Assembly: GCA_949358305.1 (NCBI GenBank)
Contig: OX442314.1
Location: 65,419,369 to 65,483,368 of the forward strand
DNA: 64,000 nt
Source of the DNA: Strigamia acuminata
Taxonomy: Eukaryota; Arthropoda; Chilopoda; Geophilomorpha; Linotaeniidae
Direction: 5' to 3'
Shown here: positions 9,112-16,292 of the stretch, piece after piece
How the letters are laid out: the number at the start of each line of letters is the position of its first letter
How positions within the stretch are numbered: position 1 is the stretch's first letter
Program-made: the position numbers and the translations under genes
Notes under the pieces: model-generated
Databases searched by the model: none
What the model saw: the letters and a program-made list of their open reading frames with translations, nothing else
What the model was told of the DNA's origin: nothing

Positions 9112-9581
9112 TCGAATATCTAGTTTTGGTAGCCGTGACCAGGATAGCCGTTGCATTCTTTCTGTGTTTTCGTCGTGACGTCAGTGCAACGTCCGATCGT
9201 GCGTTTGGTGCGATCAACGGAATAATTTACGTTCGCGATTCGTCGTCTGCTACAAGTAGTGTCAACGTTCAACGTGACTTCAGCCACAACGAGGACAGGT
9301 ACGGCGTCGAATTTGAACAATCGTGTGCAAGCAACGGGATCTTCCGGTCGCCATATTTGGATACACAACGCGCTGCGCTGGGAAGACGATTTGCCCCTGG
9401 ATTATTTGCATTTTCTTGTTTTTGGAGTTCTGTGTTTTCATTTTGGGGATTTTTATTGCATGAGGGTATTGTTTTGGGTATTCCATTGGTGTTTTTGTTG
9501 TTTCATTTGCTAGTTTTGGGGAAAATTTTAGTAAAAGTGTTTTCATATCAAATTTTGAAGTGTTTAGTTCTCCATGTTTAG
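8910..9581 (+). CDS. Conserved BEL leader ORF, BEL1 copy, N-terminal part (hypothetical)
   Basis: 223 aa, beginning MDKQALGYL in U5, crossing the PBS as LVAVTRI and ending upstream of gag. It aligns with the BEL4 and BEL2 frames through GA...YVR.SS, VQR..S, TQR..L and RFAP. The C-terminal part is strongly hydrophobic, possibly a membrane segment (LHEGIVLGI is shared with BEL2). A 14-bp tandem duplication (9561-9574, 9575-9588) brings a TAG at 9579-9581. The frame then resumes in the 9560-9916 ORF, so this copy looks split. No known family recognised. Whether it is translated is unproven; shared RNA structure is the alternative. Confidence 0.4.
   Translation: MDKQALGYLSTVLSFAFSSCNNGFGSDYCGFQHGLCTYFAIRSSNLSGGNFKPQMPISSIFVLTDRNIEYLVLVAVTRIAVAFFLCFRRDVSATSDRAFGAINGIIYVRDSSSATSSVNVQRDFSHNEDRYGVEFEQSCASNGIFRSPYLDTQRAALGRRFAPGLFAFSCFWSSVFSFWGFLLHEGIVLGIPLVFLLFHLLVLGKILVKVFSYQILKCLVLHV
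9127..9145 (+). other. BEL1 primer-binding site, tRNA-His-like with one inserted A
   Basis: TGGTAGCCGTGACCAGGAT stands 15 nt after the LTR. Animal tRNA-His, recalled from memory, would give TGGTGCCGTGACCAGGAT, so the site has one extra A at 9131. In the leader frame it reads TTG GTA GCC GTG ACC AGG. Without the A it would read TTG GTG CCG TGA, a stop. Confidence 0.65.
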
Positions 9582-9916
9582 TTCTCCATTATAACCGCCA
9601 TAAGCGGGGGAGATTAGATTTATTTCGAGTAGAACTGACTAGTTTCAAGTTGAATGAGCTGTCAGTAGAGTCAAAATTTAATGTTAGGAGTTATTGGCGT
9701 GTTTTGTTGCAAAACGAACCGTCAATTGTTTTCAAAAGAGTTTATTGGCGTGCTTTGTTGCAAAACAAACCGTCAATTATTTTCAAACTGTGCAGGGTAA
9801 TTGTGTCACGTTTTATTTACGTACACAAAAACCGCTCAAATTTTTGGTCATCCTCGATTGGCCAAACATTTGATATTCTAAAATTCTCACGTGTCACCAA
9901 GGACCGTGAAAATTGA
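9560..9916 (+). CDS. Conserved BEL leader ORF, BEL1 copy, C-terminal part (hypothetical)
   Basis: 118 aa, overlapping the upstream leader ORF in another frame because of the 14-bp duplication. From LVLHYNRHK to the end (TKDREN) it matches the C-terminal part of the single 332-aa BEL4 leader ORF almost residue for residue. It is Arg/Lys-rich with a repeated YWR.LLQN.PSI..K motif encoded by a 51-nt tandem repeat. BEL1 and BEL4 are nearly identical in nucleotides here, so this part is not independent evidence for coding. Confidence 0.3.
   Translation: MFSSPCLVLHYNRHKRGRLDLFRVELTSFKLNELSVESKFNVRSYWRVLLQNEPSIVFKRVYWRALLQNKPSIIFKLCRVIVSRFIYVHKNRSNFWSSSIGQTFDILKFSRVTKDREN
9691..9787 (+). repeat. 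Two-copy 51-bp leader repeat with hairpins
   Basis: TTATTGGCGTG begins at 9691 and again at 9742. Each copy carries TTTTGTTGCAAAAC or CTTTGTTGCAAAACAAA. The second copy folds as a perfect TTTGTT/AACAAA stem with a GCAA (GNRA) tetraloop. BEL4 has the same pair at 57958 and 58009. Repeated stem-loops in a retroelement leader may serve RNA dimerisation or packaging; that is inference. Confidence 0.65.
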
Positions 9917-10040
9917 GTGCTTTTTGGGGGATAAAATAAAAAAGTTTATTCTCTTTAAAGTTAAAACAAAAACCGTGAAAATTGAGAAATTTTTGGGGGA
10001 TAAAATTACAAGGTTTATTCTCTTAAAAATTAAAACAAAG
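9903..10040 (+). repeat. Two-copy 69-bp leader repeat
   Basis: ACCGTGAAAATTGAG begins at 9903 and 9972, each followed by a TTTTTGGGGGATAAAA block and TTTATTCTCTT. BEL4 has the equivalent pair at 58170 and 58240. It lies between the leader ORF and the gag ATG. Role unknown. Confidence 0.7.
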
Positions 10041-10116
10041 TTGAATTGTCATGCCCGTTTTTATCTGTTCTTTCCAAATTTCACAGCCGAATTTTTTGTG
10101 AGAGAGGACAGAGAGA

Positions 10117-11178
10117 ATGGCGGAACCTACAATGAGAGATCTTCTAACTGAGGATCAAATCGAAGTGCAACAACAACGTTGGGAGTCGCAAGTCACTGCA
10201 ATGAATCATTTGTTGTCTATATCGGAGAAGACAGCAGATCCAGGTGAACTGGAAGCGCTGGTGCAAACTGCGACCCCGAAAGAAACGAGAATAGTCGGTG
10301 CGCTGAATGATCTACAGGAATATTCGGACCACGGCTATTATCTAGAATGCATTGACAAGCTTGAGACTATGCAAGCAAGAGTGGATCTTCTTCGCACGAG
10401 ATACGAAATTTCAAAGCGATCACTTCCAACTTTGGGAGGAAGATTAAATACGTCGACAAGCTCAAACCAGAATACAACCTTGAACGCGACAGCAACGTTT
10501 AGAAAAAATTCGAAGCTGCCCAAACTGGATTCCGTAAAATTCGACGGAGATATTTTGAAGTACAGAACATTCAAAAGTAACTTCGAGACCTCCGTACACA
10601 AGGATCCAGACCTGAGTAACATTGAAAAACTCCAGTATTTACAAACTATGTGTACTGGAGAAGCGGCAATTCTCATCTCAACTTTTCCCCTGATCGAGGA
10701 ATCCTACGACCTTGCAAGAGAAGAACTCGAAAGACATTTTGGTGATGAGGATGCCCAACAAACTGCGTTAATAAAATCAATTCGAGAATTAAAAGCTGTT
10801 TCAAGTGTATATCCAACTAAAGCGATAAAAACAAATTTGACAAAGATTTCTGCGACTATTAGACTTCTCGAGCAACTAAAAATTCCTATTCAGACTTCCG
10901 GAGCTTTCTTATTGCCCGACATAATTAGCAAGTTTCCAACTTCAATGGCATTAAGATTTTACCAAGTTCACGGAATTCAAAATAAGAACATTGTTACGTT
11001 GCTCAATTTCTTTGTGAATGAAGTTGCGATGGCCGAACGAACTGAAAACGTCTCGGAAAAATCGAAAAAAGACAAGAATGAAAAATCGGACGTAGAGAAA
11101 ACGAAAGTGAAAGGTTCAATGACCACGTGCGCAACTACTCAAGACGCCAAGCAGTCTACTAGTGCAAAAACGAAGTGA
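10117..11178 (+). CDS. gag: BEL1 Gag, truncated by frameshift
   Basis: 353 aa starting MAEPTMRDLL at 10117 (context GAGAGAATGG). It matches residues 1-353 of the BEL4 polyprotein with few substitutions and covers the BEL/Pao Gag region (segments near 125-310 with KLPKL, F.GD...Y..F and REELERHFG). A 2-nt deletion relative to BEL4 brings a TGA at 11176-11178, just before the first zinc knuckle. A truncated Gag without nucleocapsid knuckles is the only visible product. Confidence 0.85.
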   Translation: MAEPTMRDLLTEDQIEVQQQRWESQVTAMNHLLSISEKTADPGELEALVQTATPKETRIVGALNDLQEYSDHGYYLECIDKLETMQARVDLLRTRYEISKRSLPTLGGRLNTSTSSNQNTTLNATATFRKNSKLPKLDSVKFDGDILKYRTFKSNFETSVHKDPDLSNIEKLQYLQTMCTGEAAILISTFPLIEESYDLAREELERHFGDEDAQQTALIKSIRELKAVSSVYPTKAIKTNLTKISATIRLLEQLKIPIQTSGAFLLPDIISKFPTSMALRFYQVHGIQNKNIVTLLNFFVNEVAMAERTENVSEKSKKDKNEKSDVEKTKVKGSMTTCATTQDAKQSTSAKTK

Positions 11179-11301
11179 ACCGAAATCTGAAAGCAAGAAT
11201 ACGCCTTTCAAGACAAACAAGTGCATTTTTTGTGAAGATGAACATTTAAACGGCGCTTGTAAAAAGGATTTCGAAATTAACGCGAAAATCGAAATAGTTA
11301 A
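11179..11301 (+). pseudogene. Out-of-frame remnant between BEL1 gag and pol
   Basis: This stretch still resembles the first zinc-knuckle region of BEL4 (59456-59572) but lies out of frame after the 2-nt deletion. It ends at a 634-nt deletion that removed the equivalent of BEL4 59573-60206: knuckles 2 and 3 and the whole protease. The joints share short A/G/T-rich sequence (AAG, GTAAA). A TAA lies at 11299-11301. Confidence 0.75.
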
Positions 11302-14300
11302 GTAAACGCCGACCTTGGACTCATTAACACAATTTTTGGATGGGTCTTGGCTGGAGCGGCTGGAAACACCAATTTGTTTGAGGATGAGGAAGGAATGACA
11401 ACATGTTGCAACACATGCGACTTAGACATCCAAGAAAAATTGGACAAACTGTGGAACTTGGAAGCAATCGGAATAAATGCAGGAGAAAAAGAATCCGACT
11501 TTATTCGCGATCGATTCGAATCAACTACAAAGCGTCTAGACGATGGACGTTATGAAGTCATGCTGCCATTCAATGGACAGGAAGTCGACTTGGAGTCTAA
11601 TTGGGAATTGGCCATGAATCAACTGGCCAACACGCTCAAAAGAATAGATGCCAACGAAGACTACAAAAAACGTTACGACGAGTCCATGTGGCAATATATT
11701 CACGAAAATCACGCGGAGGAAGTCCCAAAAGAAGAGCGTTTTTTGAAGAAAGGAACCTACAATATACCTCACCACCCTGTAATCAAGGAGGATCGAGACA
11801 CGACGAAATTTCGAGTAGTGTTCAACGCGTCTTCATCCAAGAAGGGGAAACTTTCCCTCAATGACTGTTTATTTCCGGGACCTTCCCTTAATCCAGACTT
11901 AATACTCGTTATTGTGAGATTCCGTCTCTATTGTATTCCAATAATAGCAGACATTAAGCAAGCGTTTCTCCAGGTTATGATCAACCCTACTCAAACAAAC
12001 TTTCTACGTTTTTTGTGGGTCGCTCGTGACTATTTCAAAGAGCCATACTCATGGCAAAATTTGTGGAATAATCTAATGGTTCTGCGAATGATTGTCGTGC
12101 CATTTGGCGTCATTTCTTCTCCATTCCTCTTGTGTGCGACGATTAGGAAACAAGCGAAACAATTTGAAGAAACTCATGCAAAAGAAGTCGACGCACTCGA
12201 TGATGGAATCTTCATGGATGATTTGACGTCAGGAGGAGATTTTACAGCCGACACAACATCACATTGCGAGAAACTGAAAATGATATTAGACGACGGAAAG
12301 CTTCCCCTTGTAAAGTGGGCGACCTCAAGCAAGGACGTCTTCAACAATTTGAAAAAAGAAGGTTTTCATATGCGAGGAGAGGAGTTTTTGGACTTAGGAA
12401 TTATAAAAATGCTTGGAATATTGTGGAACACGGCAGAAGATGTCATGATGTTTAACATTCCGACCATTGAAAAAATTCCGAATACAAAGCGAGAAGTTGT
12501 TTCATTAATGGCTTCCATATTCGATCCAATGGGACTCATTGCTCCTGTTGTGCTTCAAATGAAACTGCTAGTTCAAGCAATCTGGATTAGGACAAAAAAC
12601 TGGGATGAAAAGATTCTTGACTCAGAGAAAAAAGAAGTCGAAGAGTGGAGTCAAGACATACAAAAATTAAAAGAATTGAAAGTACAACGTTGGCTGCAGA
12701 CTTATTCCGGTCAAGACATCACTTTAGAAGTTTTCTGTGACGCAAGCACAAAGGCATTTGGCTGTTCAATTTTTGTCGTCAATCTAGAGGGCAAAAGAAC
12801 TTTATTGTTGAGTAAATGTCGTATTGCGCCGACGAAAAAAGTGACTCTTCCTCGACTTGAATTAACTGCAGCAGTGGTTGGAGTGCGAATGACCAAGTAC
12901 CTGTTAGAAAACTTTCTTCCCGGTTACCCGGTCACTGAGGTGAAATACTACTCGGACTCCACCATAACTCTAGCCTGGATAAATTCGGACAAGAACGTAT
13001 GGAAGCCATACGTCTCAAACCGTGTTCAAGAAATTATTTCTTCAACTAAGCCCGAACAATGGTCTCATGTACCAACAGAATTTAACCCAGCAGATTTATT
13101 AACTCGACCACATAACTCAAAAACATTGATGCAAAATAAACTTTGGTGGTTTGGAGTTGATGTCTCGAAACTGGAAAAAAGAGAAATTATACAAGAGGAT
13201 CTTCCAGAAGAAGAACGAAAAATCGTTGTGATGACAATTCAAGTGGCAGAAAGCTTTATTGGTCGATTCTTCAAACGATTCCGAAATTACAACCGACTTT
13301 TGAGAGTTTTCTCATACATTTTGCGATGGAAAAACAAACTTTTGCGCGGTGAGCCTCTCTCGCCACTCGAGTTAGAGGACAACCAATTGAAGATCCTGCA
13401 ATTTTCCCAGAAGCTACATTTTTCTGAGGAGATTGATGATGTGAAAAACAAAAGAGAACTGTCTAAACATTCCACCCTACGCAATTTCGAGCTTTTCATT
13501 GACGAGGACGGATTACTTCGACTTCGTAGCCGCTTGAAAAAATCTTTATTGACATTTGATGAGGTTTATCCAATTATCTTGCATTATGATAGTTGGATAA
13601 CAAGACTGTTAATTAAAAAAGTGCATTTGGAGTTGCTTCATGGTGACATAAGCGAAACCTTGTATCACCTACGCGAACGATTTTGGATTATTAGAGGAAG
13701 AAGAACAATTCAGACAGTTATAAGAGAATGTGAAATTTGCAGACGAGGAAAGCTTGCACGCAACAACCCTTCAACGGGTGACCTTCCTGCTGAACGTGTG
13801 ACGCCAGCGGCGCCATTCCACAACACAGGAGTGGACCACTTGGGTCCCATTTATGTCGGCAGCAACAAGAAGGAAAAGAAAAAAGTTTACATCTTGCTTT
13901 TCACGTGTATGGTGACCCGTTCCATACATTTAGAAGTTTCAGAGGACCTTTCTGTGCCAAAGTTTTTGCTTGCATTGAGAAGATTTGGGGCACGCCACGG
14001 ATACCCCGGGAAGATTTTCTCTGACAACAGTAAGACGTTTGAGCGCGGAAGCCTCGAATTACAATCATGGGGGAAACTCATCGGTCATAATGACGTGAAA
14101 ACATTCCTATCTGAAAAAAGGGTGCTCTGGACATTCATCCCACCGCTTTCTCCATGGATGGGCGGAGCGTGGGAGCGTCTAGTCCGCTCTGTCAAAGATA
14201 AACTTCGAAAGACATTGTTGCGCAGCACCGTAGACTTAGAAACTCTCCAAACTTTGGCTCTGGAAATTAGTTCAGTGCTAAATTCACGACCCTTAAGTTA

Positions 14301-14721
14301 TGTCCCCGACAGTGTTGATGGTGGTAGAATTTTGGCACCTGAAAACTTTCTAACCGGAGGTATGCCTAAATACGTAATAAACAAACAATTGAGTGCAATT
14401 AAAAAATCCGATTTGAGAAAACTGGACATTAAACGACGCCAATTTATTTGGGAGTTCTGGAAAATTTGGAAAAAGAGTTACCTCATGCAATTGAGGAATT
14501 TTTATGAATCCAAAGGTGATAAGTTCTTCAAAAACCCTAAAGTAGACCAAATAGTGCTTCTAGAAAAAATGGGTACTAACCCATATTTTTGGCCACTTGC
14601 CAGGATAAAAGAAATTTTTCCCGGTGAGGATGGTCAAATCCGTGTGATAAAAGTTGTGCTAACCGATGGACGTGAGTTAAAAAGGTCAGTCAAGCATGTG
14701 AGAGCCCTAGAACTTGAGTGA
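11302..14721 (+). CDS. pol: BEL1 Pol: reverse transcriptase, RNase H, integrase
   Basis: Open frame to TGA at 14719-14721, 1139 codons. A candidate start is a TTG at 11347, giving 1124 aa; there is no obvious ATG start, so normal expression is doubtful. RT has the ADIKQAFLQ and FMDD motifs. RNase H has FCDAS. PADLLTR precedes the Pao-type linker. Integrase has a His/Cys region (HLELLHGD ... CEICRR) and a D-D-E core (GVDHLG, FSDNSKTFE, GGAWERLVRS). It is in the same frame as gag because the two deletions total 636 nt. Close to BEL4 throughout. No env-like ORF follows. Confidence 0.88.
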   Translation, partial: VNADLGLINTIFGWVLAGAAGNTNLFEDEEGMTTCCNTCDLDIQEKLDKLWNLEAIGINAGEKESDFIRDRFESTTKRLDDGRYEVMLPFNGQEVDLESNWELAMNQLANTLKRIDANEDYKKRYDESMWQYIHENHAEEVPKEERFLKKGTYNIPHHPVIKEDRDTTKFRVVFNASSSKKGKLSLNDCLFPGPSLNPDLILVIVRFRLYCIPIIADIKQAFLQVMINPTQTNFLRFLWVARDYFKEPYSWQNLWNNLMVLRMIVVPFGVISSPFLLCATIRKQAKQFEETHAKEVDALDDGIFMDDLTSGGDFTADTTSHCEKLKMILDDGKLPLVKWATSSKDVFNNLKKEGFHMRGEEFLDLGIIKMLGILWNTAEDVMMFNIPTIEKIPNTKREVVSLMASIFDPMGLIAPVVLQMKLLVQAIWIRTKNWDEKILDSEKKEVEEWSQDIQKLKELKVQRWLQTYSGQDITLEVFCDASTKAFGCSIFVVNLEGKRTLLLSKCRIAPTKKVTLPRLELTAAVVGVRMTKYLLENFLPGYPVTEVKYYSDSTITLAWINSDKNVWKPYVSNRVQEIISSTKPEQWSHVPTEFNPADLLTRPHNSKTLMQNKLWWFGVDVSKLEKREIIQEDLPEEERKIVVMTIQVAESFIGRFFKRFRNYNRLLRVFSYILRWKNKLLRGEPLSPLELEDNQLKILQFSQKLHFSEEIDDVKNKRELSKHSTLRNFELFIDEDGLLRLRSRLKKSLLTFDEVYPIILHYDSWITRLLIKKVHLELLHGDISETLYHLRERFWIIRGRRTIQTVIRECEICRRGKLARNNPSTGDLPAERVTPAAPFHNTGVDHLGPIYVGSNKKEKKKVYILLFTCMVTRSIHLEVSEDLSVPKFLLALRRFGARHGYPGKIFSDNSKTFERGSLELQSWGKLIGHNDVKTFLSEKRVLWTFIPPLSPWMGGAWERLVRSVKDKLRKTLLRSTVDLETLQTLALEISSVLNSRPLSYVPDSVDGGRILAPENFLTGGMPKYVINKQLSAIKKSDLRKLDIKRRQFIWEFWKIWKKSYLMQLRNFYESKGDKFFKNPKVDQIVLLEKMGTNPYFWPLARIKEIFPGEDGQIRVIKVVLTDGRELKRSVKHVRALELE

Positions 14722-14750
14722 TTTTTCTTTTGTGAATTTTTTGTGTGGTT

Positions 14751-14781
14751 CTCCTTCTCTGTCCTTTCGCCGGCAATTCGT
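14751..14781 (+). other. Pyrimidine tract in the PPT position, BEL1
   Basis: The 31 bases before the 3' LTR begin with CTCCTTCTCTGTCCTTTC and end with GCCGGCAATTCGT. LTR elements normally carry a polypurine tract on the coding strand here for plus-strand priming. No purine run is visible between the pol stop and the LTR. The same arrangement occurs in BEL2, BEL4 and the LARD-type element. Confidence 0.8.
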
Positions 14782-16292
14782 TGTTGCAAACAACGTGGAA
14801 ATATTTTAGAAATTGCATTTATTACTGTGTTTTATGTCATAATAATTATTCATAGTGTAATTGAGTTTTTGCCTAATATTTTCATCTATTGCTTTTCAGG
14901 TTTTATCTTATTAAAACATTTTCTAGTGTTTTCAGTATTTTTAGTGTCTTTTGTGTTGATATTACATTTTAATTTACTGTTATTTCAAGTGTTTTTGAAG
15001 CTTTGTGTCATTTCTCATTGATTTCTTATGCAGTTTCATGATTTTCGGCAATTTTAGGTACATTCGTCGAAGTGCAGTTCAGTTACGCTACACGCGTGAC
15101 GTCATTTTTCCATTACTAGTCTCGTTTCGTTAGAACTTCTAACGTTTCGTTCTATACTTTCCAAGTTGTTAAGAATTCTATTCACAATTGCTTTCTACTA
15201 ATTATTGTCTGCTCTTTCGACTGGTGTGCTTTATTATTGCCCAAGTGTTTTCGTTTCGTCAGTGCGAACGTTCGTTGTCGGCCACCGCATGGGCGCGGCC
15301 GATAATGTTCGGTTCGTGCGGCTTACGATCTATTTCAAAGTGTTGTGTTGAATAAATAGTGTGATTTTGTGCAGGAAATAACATTTCCTAATTTTATTTA
15401 ACATTCCTATGTGGTTTTTATAAACATTCTGTGTATCTAATTTCAAATGTACTGGTTTTACCGCCAATATGACGTTCGAGGCCGCCATGTTGGAATTTAT
15501 CGGTAATTCGTTTTTATTTCAATTTGTTTACGATGTATATTGATTGAATTGATTTTACTATTTGTTTACGATGTTTTTTAACCTGAATTCTTATGTTATT
15601 TTGTGTTTTAAAGCCATTTTAAATTCAAATCTTACGGTTACGTCATCATACTTGCCTGTGATTGGCTATTGCGATCGTCTGCTACACGATCATTGTTTTG
15701 TGCTTCGTTTTCATTGTTTTACTTATTGAATCGAATTGTTATGATTAGCTTTTTTATTCACTGCATTCTTGCGGTCATTTTGATATATTACAAACTGTAA
15801 TCCGTGCTAATTTCACAATTTGTCAACTTTGCCTGTATTTCGTTTTCCTCCGTTGCCATGACAACGGAGAATTTTGTGTCTGTATTTCGCCGCTAATCGG
15901 CTTGGCGCGTGCCATTTTCGGTATTGCGCATGTGCGGCTCCCTTGAGGGCCAATTACATTCGTGTATTTTATTCAGTTTTCATCTAACCGTTCATTAAAG
16001 AAGTTGTTGAATTTTAGCTCGTGTTTAACTTTATTTCCGCCATCTTTTCCAATGTGTCGGGAGTAGTTAATCTCTTTTCCCCGCTGGCTTATGGATAAAC
16101 AAGCACTCGGATACCTTTCAACAGTGCTCTCGTTTGCTTTCTCCTCATGCAACAATGGATTCGGGAGTGATTATTGTGGTTTCCAGCACGGTTTATGTAC
16201 GTACTTTGCTATACGATCATCAAATCTTAGTGGCGGGAATTTCAAACCGCAAATGCCCATTTCTTCTATTTTCGTGTTGACCGACCGCAACA
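14782..16292 (+). repeat. 3' LTR of BEL1
   Basis: 1511 bp, a near-perfect direct repeat of 7601-9111. It holds the second copies of TGACGTCA (15097-15104), AATAAA (15351-15356) and the truncated start of the leader ORF (ATG at 16091). Satellite resumes at 16293. Confidence 0.95.

Larger units (their letters stand above)
7601..16292 (+). mobile_element. BEL/Pao retrotransposon 'BEL1', complete insertion, defective
   Basis: 8692 bp. LTRs at 7601-9111 and 14782-16292 (1511 bp each), TGTTGC...GCAACA ends, 4-bp target duplication GTTG (7597-7600, 16293-16296). Removing the element rejoins a satellite monomer (ATTGGTTGGATG). The interior holds a leader of about 1 kb, gag and pol. Two lesions separate gag from pol: a 2-nt deletion near 11175 and a 634-nt deletion at about 11302, judged against the related BEL4. 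By eye the LTRs differ at two places (ATGCATTTTC/ATGCAGTTTC and TTCCGAG/TTCCAAG), so the insertion is young. Confidence 0.96.

Noticed and set aside
9259-9513. Second leader frame with HNAL..W..DLP shared by BEL1 and BEL2
   Set aside because: Interrupted by a stop in BEL4 and without the conserved U5 start. Similarity is expected from the overlapping main frame, though it weakens certainty about which frame is coding.
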